57,509 bases of DNA from RZYY01 sp036794825 (GTDB taxonomy: Bacteria > Bacteroidota > Bacteroidia > Bacteroidales > 4484-276), in NCBI GenBank assembly GCA_036794825.1, contig DAIRGA010000031.1, positions 1-57,509 of the forward strand, written 5' to 3'. Positions 26,120-34,247 of this stretch are shown here, in pieces. A program made the position numbers and the translations under genes. Within the stretch, counting starts at the first letter, position 1; each line of letters starts with the position of its first letter. The notes beneath the pieces were generated by a model. It was not told the DNA's origin. It ran no database searches and was given only the letters and a program-made list of their open reading frames with translations.

Positions 26120-26731
26120 TTATTTTAGCCACCCCATCCACACCGTTTGATCGGCAAAAGGCACGGCATTATTCTTACAAACCTGCATCGTATGCCCGGT
26201 GCCACCCTGGCCTGGATTATTCAGATCATCATAAAACAGAGCAAAAGTGGCTTTGGAAATGCCCGACCTGGTTCCAATAACTTTAACCGTATCACGAAGA
26301 AGGTAAGCAGCTTTGATGGTAAATCGGTTGGTGATACCGCCTGCAAAGTCGTCAACGAGCTTTGCTTTGCGGTTATCAGACCTGGTGTGATAGGTGACCT
26401 CAGGTTCGGCGGCCAGGCTGATGTTGTCGAGCGCGTGGGTTTGGTAACCGGCGCTGCTTTGCCGGCGGTGACCGGTGTAGGGAAGTATGATTTCCATGCG
26501 CGAAGGATCAATCTTTGCCACCCCATCCGAGAATAGTTCGTCAGCGCCGGGTGCATTGCCGCTGCGGAACCGGGCGTGTTTCATTTCTCTGCATAACAAT
26601 TTTCCAAGTTCAGTCAACCTCGGTTTATCCTCCTCAAGCACTGCACGTTTGCCTTCGAGAAGAATGACCGAGCCCACAAAGTCGCAGGAAAAAAGAAAGG
26701 ATTCAAATGTAAGGTGTAAATCGGTATTCAT
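26120..26731 (-). CDS. SLOG-like (Rossmann-type nucleotide-sensing) protein
   Basis: This 203-residue cytoplasmic protein is not assigned to a named gene. Residues about 18-75 have the look of a SLOG/DprA-like fold: a first strand GSVILLEGKRAV, an LTELGKLLCREMKHARFRSGNAPGADELFSDGVAKID block whose SG-x-A-x-GAD-E segment matches the nucleotide-binding turn of the superfamily, then MEIILPYTGHRR. The C-terminal end has GISKATFALFYDDLNNPGQGGTGHTMQVCKNNAVPFADQ, where GGTGHTM and the following strand resemble the second half of a LOG-type binding site. SLOG proteins bind nucleotides or NAD-like ligands and often act in stress or phage defence; that link here is inference. It is a single gene with a TAGATTTG element directly upstream (26736-26743). 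Confidence 0.6.
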   Translation of the reverse strand: MNTDLHLTFESFLFSCDFVGSVILLEGKRAVLEEDKPRLTELGKLLCREMKHARFRSGNAPGADELFSDGVAKIDPSRMEIILPYTGHRRQSSAGYQTHALDNISLAAEPEVTYHTRSDNRKAKLVDDFAGGITNRFTIKAAYLLRDTVKVIGTRSGISKATFALFYDDLNNPGQGGTGHTMQVCKNNAVPFADQTVWMGWLK

Positions 26732-26776
26732 CAGGCAAATCTAAGCAGAATTTTGCTAAGTAAAAGATCGGAAAAC

Positions 26777-26800
26777 AAAAAAGCCCCGCATGAGCGAGGC
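26777..26800 (-). terminator. terminator of the TPR protein gene
   Basis: On the minus strand GCCTCGC (26800-26794) pairs with GCGGGGC (26789-26783), loop of 4 nt, followed by six T residues. It lies 24 bp past the stop of the TPR gene at 26824. Confidence 0.9.
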
Positions 26801-26823
26801 TATTTCAATATTTTGATAATGAA

Positions 26824-27786
26824 CTATTTACATTTTAATACCTGAGTAATCTCGTAGTTGGCATTTTCCACAAACTTGCCAAATTTTGCGTTGTTGTAGG
26901 CTTCGCAGGCTTTTTCGTTGTTGGCGGCGCCTTTATAGGCATTGCCCATTTCGAAATAGAATTTTGCCTTGTTATCGCTGGTATCATCTGCCATCAGATC
27001 AATCCCTTTCTGCGCCGATTCGATAGCCTGGTTCCAGTTCTTCAGCCCATTATAAGAAAGCGCCAGGTAGTAATAGGTATCAGCATCATCAGCCTTGTAT
27101 TCGTTGGAAAGATTCAGGTTTTTAATGGCATCGTTCCACTTTTGGGCTTTCAGATTGGCGGTGGCTTCCGATTGGAGATAACGTTTACCTGTGGTGTTGA
27201 TACGATCTACGAAAGCGTCATCTTTTTCAGCAATTGCGAGTTCTCTCGATTTCCTGAAGGCCTCGTCCATCTCGGTAAACTTTCCTTGCTTTTGATAAAC
27301 CAGCGCCATCCCCCAGAAAGGTCTTGAGTACCTGGGATCCAGTTCTGCAGCCATTTTGAAGGTTGTCAGTGCTTCATCAAATTTATCTTCTTTGAAAAGA
27401 TCGTTCCCTTTGGTAAAGTAGAGTTTTGGGATGATTTCCTTAGATTTTTCAACTGTTTCGGTATCTCCATATTCCTCACCGAATTTGATTGCGTTTTGAA
27501 ATTCTGCAATGGCCTTGTCGTTATTTTTGTCCTTATAATCCTGAACACCAAGCTGGTAGTAAAGGGTTGGAATTTGTTTTTTTGCGGCAGCAACGATTTC
27601 CTGGCCTTCATCGCCTAGGGTTGCGGCAATTCCCATCGCCGCCTGGTATTTTTCGATAGCAAGTGTCGGGTTACTGGCCTGTACTGCCTGATTGCCCTGA
27701 TTAAATTCCTCGATGGCTGCATTAATATCCTGAGCGTGAACTGATAAGCCAAAAATCAGTAAAGTTAAAAATGCGATAATTCTCAT
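26824..27786 (-). CDS. exported tetratricopeptide-repeat protein
   Basis: This 320-residue protein has a signal peptide (cleavage near VHAQD, residue 19). The rest is tandem TPR helices: examples are NPTLAIEKYQAAMGI, NDKAIAEFQNAIKFGEEYGD, DEALTTFKMAAELDPRYSRPFWGMALVYQKQGK, WNQAIESAQKGIDLM and FEMGNAYKGAANNEKACEAYNNA, about six repeats. TPRs mediate protein-protein contacts, and a periplasmic location follows from the signal peptide. No enzymatic motif is visible. It is a monocistronic gene with a -7 element TATCTTTG (27842-27849, minus strand) 56 bp upstream and a clear terminator. Confidence 0.85.
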   Translation of the reverse strand: MRIIAFLTLLIFGLSVHAQDINAAIEEFNQGNQAVQASNPTLAIEKYQAAMGIAATLGDEGQEIVAAAKKQIPTLYYQLGVQDYKDKNNDKAIAEFQNAIKFGEEYGDTETVEKSKEIIPKLYFTKGNDLFKEDKFDEALTTFKMAAELDPRYSRPFWGMALVYQKQGKFTEMDEAFRKSRELAIAEKDDAFVDRINTTGKRYLQSEATANLKAQKWNDAIKNLNLSNEYKADDADTYYYLALSYNGLKNWNQAIESAQKGIDLMADDTSDNKAKFYFEMGNAYKGAANNEKACEAYNNAKFGKFVENANYEITQVLKCK

Positions 27787-27841
27787 AGTTTTTCTGTTTT
27801 ATTTAAATGATTATTGATATTGATTTAATATTAATGGCCGG

Positions 27842-27849
27842 CAAAGATA
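27842..27849 (-). promoter_or_regulatory. -7 promoter element for the TPR gene
   Basis: TATCTTTG on the minus strand matches TAnnTTTG and lies 56 bp upstream of the ATG at 27786. Confidence 0.5.
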
Positions 27850-27991
27850 GCGGTTTAACTTTAAAGAAATCCCAGTTAACTAATTGATTATTAACATTTA
27901 ACATTAATTAGTAAAATCTGATGGTTGCACCGTTGATTTCAACCGGTATTAACTTTCTACACAAGCCCCTCATTTGCAACTGGTTATAGTA

Positions 27992-29713
27992 TTACGTTTT
28001 ATTGTACCAGGCTTCGACATCTTGCAAACTCAATGCCGGAATCTCCAGTTTGTTCTTTTTGCGATAGCCGTTCAGTGTTTGATGAACCTGTGTGGGTTTT
28101 GCATCCTTGAGTGCCTGAGGATTGGCATAACCAGCCTGGATCATGTGATTGGCCCATGCTTCAGGGATTCCGATGGCCACGAAATCTGACGAAGTTGGCA
28201 GGGTTTTCTTTTTCTCCGGCCTCATGTGCGGGAAAAACAGAACGTCCTGTATCGAATTGGAATTGGTCATAACCATTGCCAGCCGGTCAATGCCCACGCC
28301 TAGCCCGGCTGTTGGCGGCATTCCATACTCGAGCGAGCGCAGAAAATCCTCATCCAGCACCATGCTCTCCTCGTCGCCGCGCTTGCCCAGTTCCAACTGC
28401 TCCTCGAAACGCTGCCGCTGATCAATGGGATCGTTGAGTTCTGAGAATGAATTACATAACTCTTTTCCATTCACAATGGCTTCAAATCGTTCAACCAGTC
28501 CCTCTTTGGTGCGGTGCTTCTTGGCCAGCGGCGACATTTCCACCGGATAGTCGGTGATGAAGGTGGGCTGGATCAGATTGGGCTCGCAGGTTTCGCCGAA
28601 GATTTCGTCAATAATCTTTCCTTTACCCATCGAAGGGTCAATTTTGATGTTCAGTTTAGCGGCGGCTGCCAGTAGTTCATCTTCTCCCATTGCCGAGATA
28701 TCAATCCCGGTGAAATGCTCAATGGCTTCAAACATGGTGAAACGCTTCCAGGGACGCATGAAATCAATCAGGTTTTCGCCAACTTTCAACTGGGTTGTAC
28801 CGTGCAGGTCAATAGCCACCTTCTCGATCATCTCCTCCACAAGGTTCATCATCCATTCGTAATCTTTATAAGCGACATACAACTCAATCTGCGTGAACTC
28901 AGGATTGTGAAAACGGCTCATTCCTTCGTTGCGGAAATCTTTGGAGAACTCATAAACGCCGTCGAAGCCGCCAACAATTAATCGCTTCAGGTACAACTCG
29001 TTAGCAATGCGCAGATAGAGCGTCATGTCGAGGGTGTTGTGATAGGTAGTAAACGGCCTGGCCGCGGCGCCTCCGTATAGAGGCTGAAGGATCGGGGTTT
29101 CAACCTCCAGGTAACCTTTGGCGTTGAGGTACTCGCGAATGGAATTGACCATTTTTGTCCGCAGCCTGAAGGTCTCGCGCACCTGGGGATTTACAATCAG
29201 GTCAACATAACGCATTCGGTAGCGAAGGTCAGGATCGGTGAAAGCATCGTAAACCTTGTCGTCCTTTTCCTTGACTATCGGAAGCGGCTTAAGTGATTTG
29301 GCCAACAACTTCAACTCGGTGACGTGAATCGTGGTTTCGCCCATCTGGGTGGTAAAAACAAAACCTTTCACCCCGATGATATCACCAATATCGAGCAAAC
29401 GCTTGAAAACGTTGTTGTACAAGGATTTATCCTCACCCGGACAGATATCATCGCGCTTTACATAGCACTGAATGCGGTCGGTGGAGTCCTGAATTTCGAC
29501 GAACGAGGCCGCTCCCATTATCCTGCGGCTCATGATGCGCCCGGCAATGCTTATATTTTCGAAAGTTTTTTTCCGGGGCCAGTTTTCATGGATCTCTTTT
29601 GCGGTAACATTCACCGGGAACTCGTCCGGGGGATAGGGATTGATCCCCAAACTGATGATCTCCTGTAACGATTGCCTTCTTATAATCTCTTGTTCTGAAA
29701 GTAGTTGCGCCAT
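27992..29713 (-). CDS. lysS: lysine--tRNA ligase, class II
   Basis: This 573-residue class II aminoacyl-tRNA synthetase charges tRNA-Lys in the cytoplasm. The N-terminal OB-fold anticodon-binding domain spans about 55-150 (ISIAGRIMSRRIMGAASFVEIQDSTDRIQCYVKRD). The catalytic domain shows motif 1 around YLEVETPILQPLYGGAAARPF, motif 2 FRNEGMSRFHNPEFTQIELY and motif 3 PPTAGLGVGIDRLAMVM. The protein carries about 65 extra C-terminal residues after motif 3 (from PEKKKTLPTSSDFVAIGIPEAW), longer than the E. coli enzyme but common in Bacteroidota. A TATCTTTG -7 element lies 24 bp upstream of the ATG. Confidence 0.97.
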   Translation of the reverse strand: MAQLLSEQEIIRRQSLQEIISLGINPYPPDEFPVNVTAKEIHENWPRKKTFENISIAGRIMSRRIMGAASFVEIQDSTDRIQCYVKRDDICPGEDKSLYNNVFKRLLDIGDIIGVKGFVFTTQMGETTIHVTELKLLAKSLKPLPIVKEKDDKVYDAFTDPDLRYRMRYVDLIVNPQVRETFRLRTKMVNSIREYLNAKGYLEVETPILQPLYGGAAARPFTTYHNTLDMTLYLRIANELYLKRLIVGGFDGVYEFSKDFRNEGMSRFHNPEFTQIELYVAYKDYEWMMNLVEEMIEKVAIDLHGTTQLKVGENLIDFMRPWKRFTMFEAIEHFTGIDISAMGEDELLAAAAKLNIKIDPSMGKGKIIDEIFGETCEPNLIQPTFITDYPVEMSPLAKKHRTKEGLVERFEAIVNGKELCNSFSELNDPIDQRQRFEEQLELGKRGDEESMVLDEDFLRSLEYGMPPTAGLGVGIDRLAMVMTNSNSIQDVLFFPHMRPEKKKTLPTSSDFVAIGIPEAWANHMIQAGYANPQALKDAKPTQVHQTLNGYRKKNKLEIPALSLQDVEAWYNKT

Positions 29714-29736
29714 AATTAGTTATAAATTTCAGGGCG

Positions 29737-29744
29737 CAAAGATA
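29737..29744 (-). promoter_or_regulatory. -7 promoter element for lysS
   Basis: TATCTTTG on the minus strand (CAAAGATA on the plus) lies 23 bp before the lysS ATG at 29713. Confidence 0.6.
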
Positions 29745-29824
29745 GAGGTTAAATTCAATACAAACTGCAAAAGATTGGGTTGCCGCTGTATCAGGCGGAG
29801 TGAATTCTGAGGCTGCGAATGGAT

Positions 29825-31531
29825 TTACAGCTTCAGTATCTTCCGGGTAATCCATTCATCATTTAGCGAGATCCGCAGGAAATATATTCCACCATTCAAA
29901 CCGGAAAGATCTATTTCAGATAAACTGCCTGCCCCACCGCTGGTCTGATAAAGAGTTCGTCCAAGGTTATCCTGAATTTCAACTTTCACGCTGGTGATAG
30001 CAGGGTCCTGAATTTTCAGATTGATATAATCAGAAAATGGATTGGGAAAAACGACAAAGCCGGCGCTTTCTGTTTTTTCGTCAATCGTAACTGACTCTTC
30101 CACATTCACATAGCACATTTTAGTGATCTGGTCTTCGCCGTTCTGGTTGGTCACCTTCAGTGTTACGGCATAGCTGCCGGGATTGATGTATTGAACGGTT
30201 GGGTTTTGCGAAGATGAAGTTGCGGGAATTCCACCTTCGAAAGTCCACTCCCACGATTGCGGCAAGTAGGATGAATTGTCATGAAACTCAGCAACGCCAT
30301 ATTGATTGAGATCTCTTGACCAGGTATAGAAATCCGCGACGGGCGGAAGTGCCGGAGTCTGGCTGTCGGTGCGCACGCCATAGATCTGTGTACCGCTGCG
30401 GGTGAGGATCATCAGCCCGTCCCGGGTGAGGTTGGGATCGCAGTAATAACCGTAAGGGGCCGTGGTTTCCCAGATAATAGATTGAAGATCAGGTGATATA
30501 CATAAAATCTTGCCAGGAGCAGCCTGCGAAGTGTTGACATAGATTTTGCCCGTTTTGTCAATGGTAATCAATGGCCGGTCGGTTACAACATTAAAAGGTG
30601 TTGAAGCAAGTATTTCACCATTCAACGGGCTCATCCGGTGAATTTTACCGTTGAATGCGCCAACAATCGTCGAGTCGTGATCAATGGCCACATACCACTG
30701 CAATGCGCTGGGTGTGCTGAAAACCTCCTTTAGTTCCGAACCATTATCCACAAATGCCCAGAAGTTGGCGCCATCGCGTTTCATGTAGATCATGTTACCA
30801 GGGCCTAAAGTGATAGGCTCCTCCTGGTCGCCATCGCCTGGCAGTTCGATGCTGTGGTACTTTATCTGACCAGTTCCGGAATCAATGGCAATGATGGTTT
30901 TCGGAGTGACAATGGAGCCGGTGTAATGGTAAAAGGTTGAGCCTGAGAAAGCAAAACCCGCATTGGGAGTTACCGGCAGGATGTAATTGTTGTTCCAGAC
31001 CACCTCGCCGGTTCTGCGGTCAAACCTGTAATTGGTGTACATCGGGTCGCCTTCGCACGAAAAAACCAGCCCGGTATTTCCGCCAAACAAGTACAAATAG
31101 GGGAATGTCCATTTCACATCAGCAGTGAGCGGGTCAATGGCATAAAATGCGCCCGAATTGTAATCATGTGCATACACGGCATTTTCATCAAATCCAACTG
31201 CATACATAATGGCGGTGCTGTTTGGCTGAAATGTCCAGATCAGGCTGCCGTCGCTCAACTTGCGGCACTCGATTACACCGTTGTAAACCGGGGCAAACAT
31301 CGTGCGTGAAGTTACAAACCGGTCGCCACAAATGAACACCGAGTTCCCAAACACCGAGTTAAAGCTGCTGACAGCCGTCCACGCCACATCAAACGCAGTG
31401 GGACCCGTGATACGGCTCTGGCCGTTTTTCATATTATTACCACCGGTGGTAGGCCATTGCTGGGCGAGAGAGATTTGTGAGATAGTTGAAACCAGGATGG
31501 CTGCGAAAAGTGAGTGTAAGAAAGTTTTCAT
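29825..31531 (-). CDS. T9SS-secreted beta-propeller (PQQ-like) and PKD-domain protein
   Basis: This 568-residue protein has a signal peptide (cleavage near SLAQQ, residue 24). Residues about 30-385 form PQQ-like propeller blades, each with a pattern such as YAIDPLTADVKWTFP, IIAIDSGTGQIKYHS, IHRMSPLNGEILASTP and ILCISPDLQSIIWET. A PKD domain follows at about 395-475 (WEWTFEGGIPATSSSQNPTVQYINPGSYAVTLKVTN split over two segments). The C-terminal about 75 residues are a type A T9SS sorting domain: FPNPFSDYINL, LGRTLYQ, LSGLNGGIYFLRI and the basic tail WITRKILKL. The protein should cross the outer membrane by T9SS and be anchored or released at the surface. Its ligand is unknown. Confidence 0.87.
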   Translation of the reverse strand: MKTFLHSLFAAILVSTISQISLAQQWPTTGGNNMKNGQSRITGPTAFDVAWTAVSSFNSVFGNSVFICGDRFVTSRTMFAPVYNGVIECRKLSDGSLIWTFQPNSTAIMYAVGFDENAVYAHDYNSGAFYAIDPLTADVKWTFPYLYLFGGNTGLVFSCEGDPMYTNYRFDRRTGEVVWNNNYILPVTPNAGFAFSGSTFYHYTGSIVTPKTIIAIDSGTGQIKYHSIELPGDGDQEEPITLGPGNMIYMKRDGANFWAFVDNGSELKEVFSTPSALQWYVAIDHDSTIVGAFNGKIHRMSPLNGEILASTPFNVVTDRPLITIDKTGKIYVNTSQAAPGKILCISPDLQSIIWETTAPYGYYCDPNLTRDGLMILTRSGTQIYGVRTDSQTPALPPVADFYTWSRDLNQYGVAEFHDNSSYLPQSWEWTFEGGIPATSSSQNPTVQYINPGSYAVTLKVTNQNGEDQITKMCYVNVEESVTIDEKTESAGFVVFPNPFSDYINLKIQDPAITSVKVEIQDNLGRTLYQTSGGAGSLSEIDLSGLNGGIYFLRISLNDEWITRKILKL

Positions 31532-31552
31532 AAAAAGGAAGTTTTATTGGGA

Positions 31553-31560
31553 CAAAGGTA
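31553..31560 (-). promoter_or_regulatory. -7 promoter element for the T9SS propeller gene
   Basis: TACCTTTG on the minus strand lies 21 bp upstream of the ATG at 31531. Confidence 0.5.
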
Positions 31561-31751
31561 AGTTTTTAGGAAATCCGAAAATTTCGATGAGTTTTATTTT
31601 GCGTTGTTTATACTAAAGATCTTTCTGCAATTTACACACTCCAGGAGGTCGAATCATAGAAAAACCAATTCAACTCCCGCTCGGGTTGGAGTATTTTTTG
31701 GATCTATTTTTATTCATGGTTTGTTTAGCTAAACCAGAACAACAGGCATAG

Positions 31752-32057
31752 CTATTTCAATTTAAGTTTTTCAGGATTTTGCCTTGTATCGAAAAATCTT
31801 AACTATGCGATTGTAGTTCCTTCATCACGGTAGAAAAGTGAATTGTGCCTGGAAAGCACACATTTTCTGATCTTTAACTTTCTATTTATAATCGGGAAGT
31901 GAGCGGGGTATATGGAGATATAATTGATTGCTTCGAAGGTAGTTTCCATAAAATTTTCGGCAACCGTTTCATTCCAATTATCAAGCAATTATTCAAGAAT
32001 CCTCGAAAAATCCTCTTTGGCCATAGGCGACCAAACAATGTCTTTACTTTTTGCCAT
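31752..32057 (-). pseudogene. RelE/ParE-type toxin gene broken by two in-frame stop codons
   Basis: The frame from ATG 32057 reads MAKSKDIVWSPMAKEDFSRI-LE, then TAA (31991-31989, codon 23), LLDNWNETVAENFMETTFEA..., TAG (31805-31803), LRFFDTRQNPEKLKLK and a final TAG at 31752. Ignoring the two stops gives a 101-residue protein of the RelE/ParE plasmid-stabilisation type: N-terminal strand, two helices, an SIYPAHFP segment, a beta sheet with HNSLFYR, and the characteristic final strand FFDTRQNPEKL. The start overlaps the antitoxin stop by 14 bp, the usual arrangement. No frameshift is needed, so the decay is by point mutation only. An internal ATG after the first stop could give at most a fragment. 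The antitoxin gene upstream is intact. Confidence 0.85.
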
Positions 32058-32292
32058 ATTTATCTCTGAATTCAGCTACCACATTCTCATGGGCAACACC
32101 TTTACCCTGTTCAATTTCAGCGATGGCTTCTTCTATCCCTGCCTTTTGTTCACTGGTCAGAAACGCCCATTCATCAGGTTCTTTCGAACTATTCAGGAAA
32201 TTGAGTATCAATCCATAAACCTCCTCCAACTTCGGTGGTTCAAGCGAATCAACCTGTCGGAAAATCTTTAATTTCAATTCTGCCGTATCCAT
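32044..32292 (-). CDS. antitoxin-like protein of a decayed RelE/ParE module
   Basis: This 82-residue protein is helical in its first half (MDTAELKLKIFRQVDSLEPPKLEEVYGLILNFL split over 33 residues) and acidic-helical in its second (WAFLTSEQKAGIEEAIAEIE), ending in the basic HENVVAEFRDKYGKK. This layout is common for the antitoxins paired with RelE/ParE toxins in Bacteroidota: dimerising N-terminus and a toxin-wrapping C-terminus. The start is set at ATG 32292 because an upstream ATG at 32313 lies inside the -7 element TACCTTTG (32311-32318). Its stop overlaps the start of the broken toxin gene by 14 bp. It has no intact partner here, so it may be an orphan or protect against related toxins. 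Confidence 0.7.
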   Translation of the reverse strand: MDTAELKLKIFRQVDSLEPPKLEEVYGLILNFLNSSKEPDEWAFLTSEQKAGIEEAIAEIEQGKGVAHENVVAEFRDKYGKK

Positions 32293-32310
32293 TGTTTGAT
32301 GTTGTTTGTG

Positions 32311-32318
32311 CAAAGGTA
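32311..32318 (-). promoter_or_regulatory. -7 promoter element for the antitoxin gene
   Basis: TACCTTTG on the minus strand lies 18 bp before the ATG at 32292 and excludes the in-frame ATG at 32313. Confidence 0.5.
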
Positions 32319-32338
32319 ACCGAAATCAAAATTTATCA

Positions 32339-32413
32339 GTCCTCGGGTGACCAAATCAAATAAGCTCAAAAACTGCATACTTAGTGGGTGATCGAAAGAA
32401 TTCACCAGGTGAC
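32339..32413. repeat. 76-bp palindromic element, copy A
   Basis: The right end GAATTCACCAGGTGAC (32398-32413) and the degenerate left end GTCCTCGGGTGACC (from 32339) form imperfect terminal inverted repeats. The inner part GTGGGTGATCGAAAGAATTCACC is nearly identical to copy C. It lies just upstream of the decayed toxin-antitoxin module. Confidence 0.75.
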
Positions 32414-32513
32414 TTGGGATAATCCCTCTCCCGTCTCCCCAAATAATCTTTTCTTTGTTAAGCAAAACCATTCTCTTTGGAATTAGAAATCAATCCGATC
32501 AAAACGTTTTATC

Positions 32514-34211
32514 ATGCACAAATCAATTCTGATCATCATCATGGGAATCTTTACCATTGCTTCTGCACGTACACAGGACAGGGTTACCGGCGCGCCTTTT
32601 GCCACACGGTCAGTGGTGATGGGGCAGAACGGAATGGTGGCCACGAGTCATCCTCTTGCAACACAAATCGGTCTGGATATCCTCAAAAACGGCGGCAATG
32701 CCGTTGACGCAGCCATTGCCGCCAATGCAGCACTTGGATTGATGGAGCCAACGGGTTGTGGCATTGGTGGCGACCTGTTTGCCATTGTTTGGGATGCCAA
32801 AACCCAAAAACTGTATGGCCTCAATGCCAGCGGGCGGTCGCCGCTGGGGCTGACACTTGACTATTTTGAGGAGCAGCAGATGGAGCAGATACCACCACTG
32901 GGACCGTTGCCGGTGTCGGTACCGGGATGTGTTGACGGATGGTTTGAACTTCACAGCAGGTTCGGATCTATTGCGATGAGCGACATTCTGGCGCCTACCA
33001 TCGCTTATGCAGACAAAGGATTTCCGCTTCCACAGCTCATAGCATGGTATTTCACCCGTAGCGTGCAGCGGTTCTTGGCTATGGGATTTCCCAACATCAA
33101 AGAAACTTATCTCGATCAAAACAACGGCAGAATGCCCGGTGAAGGAGAAATTTACAGAAATCCGTTTCTGGCCGAAACCTACCGCAAGATTGCCGCCGGT
33201 GGAAGGGATGAGTTTTACAAAGGAGAAACAGCAATAATCATCGCTGATTTTGTTCAGGAGCAGGGTGGTTTTCTGTCGTATGAAGATATGGCCGGTCATC
33301 GTTCGGAGTGGGTAGAGCCTGTTTCGGTGAACTACAGGGGCTTTGATGTGTGGGAGCTTCCGCCCGGCGGACAAGGTATCACCGCTTTGCAGATGCTCAA
33401 CATTCTGGAAGGGTTTGATTTCTCTGCCATCGAATTTGGGAGCACAGAGCATCTTCATTTATTCACCGAAGCCAAAAAGCTCGCTTTCGAAGACAGGGCA
33501 AAGTATTTCGCCGATATGGACTTTGTGAAGGTTCCGGTGGAGGAACTGATTTCGAAAAATTATGCAGCCGAAAGACGGAAGTTGATTGGCGGGCGGGCCG
33601 GCAACTATTCTGCTGGCGAAATAAGTGTAAACGAAACCATTTATCTGACGGTGGCCGACAAGGAGGGCAACATGGTGTCGCTGATACAGAGCAATTTTCG
33701 TGGGATGGGGTCTGGCATGGCGCCCCCAGAACTGGGCTTCATGTTGCAGGATCGAGGTGAGCTGTTCAGCCTGAAGCGCGGCCAGGCTAATACTTACGAG
33801 CCCGGCAAACGACCGTTTCACACTATTATCCCGGCATTTATCACCAAAGATGGAGCACCTTACATTAGTTTTGGTGTGATGGGAGGCGACTTTCAGCCGC
33901 AGGGGCATGTGCAGATAGTTATGAATATCGTGGATTTTGGAATGAACCTTCAGGAGGCCGGAGACGCTCCCCGCTGGGAACATACAGGAGGATCAACGCC
34001 GATGGGAGTCACAGATGCTGGTACAGGTGAGGTGAATGTGGAATCCGGAATTCCTTATGAAACGGTCAGAGGACTGATGGATCGCGGACATAAAGTAGGT
34101 TTTGAGCGTGGAGTTTACGGCGGCTACCAGGCCATCATGTGGGACAAAGTGAACAGAGTGTATCATGGCGCTTCCGAAAGCCGCAAAGACGGACAGGCAG
34201 CGGGGTTTTAG
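32514..34211 (+). CDS. ggt: gamma-glutamyltransferase, exported
   Basis: This 565-residue Ntn-hydrolase precursor has a signal peptide (cleavage near SARTQD, about residue 21). The large subunit contains NGMVATSHPLATQIGLDILKNGGNAVDAAIA and EPTGCGIGGDLFAIVWD. Autocleavage should occur before the conserved Thr, Thr375 in NETIYLTVADKEGN, which becomes the nucleophile of the small subunit; the usual second residue Thr is Ile here. The oxyanion and substrate segments are FGVMGGDFQPQGHVQ (usual form GGxxIP). The enzyme cleaves gamma-glutamyl bonds such as in glutathione, acting in the periplasm. The altered TI for TT and the GGDFQP segment are found in the subfamily often annotated only as gamma-glutamyltransferase family, so the substrate may differ. 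Confidence 0.9.
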   Translation: MHKSILIIIMGIFTIASARTQDRVTGAPFATRSVVMGQNGMVATSHPLATQIGLDILKNGGNAVDAAIAANAALGLMEPTGCGIGGDLFAIVWDAKTQKLYGLNASGRSPLGLTLDYFEEQQMEQIPPLGPLPVSVPGCVDGWFELHSRFGSIAMSDILAPTIAYADKGFPLPQLIAWYFTRSVQRFLAMGFPNIKETYLDQNNGRMPGEGEIYRNPFLAETYRKIAAGGRDEFYKGETAIIIADFVQEQGGFLSYEDMAGHRSEWVEPVSVNYRGFDVWELPPGGQGITALQMLNILEGFDFSAIEFGSTEHLHLFTEAKKLAFEDRAKYFADMDFVKVPVEELISKNYAAERRKLIGGRAGNYSAGEISVNETIYLTVADKEGNMVSLIQSNFRGMGSGMAPPELGFMLQDRGELFSLKRGQANTYEPGKRPFHTIIPAFITKDGAPYISFGVMGGDFQPQGHVQIVMNIVDFGMNLQEAGDAPRWEHTGGSTPMGVTDAGTGEVNVESGIPYETVRGLMDRGHKVGFERGVYGGYQAIMWDKVNRVYHGASESRKDGQAAGF

Positions 34212-34247
34212 GTTTTATTGCAGATGTGCAGCAGGCAATGAGGGTAA

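Noticed and set aside
31620..31720. possible tRNA or structured RNA in the gap before the decayed toxin gene
   Set aside because: A GGTCGAATC string recalls a tRNA T arm, but no acceptor stem, anticodon arm or CCA-side pairing can be found around it.
32610..33458. 282-codon open frame antisense to ggt
   Set aside because: The sense strand encodes a full gamma-glutamyltransferase with active-site motifs; the antisense frame has no domain pattern.
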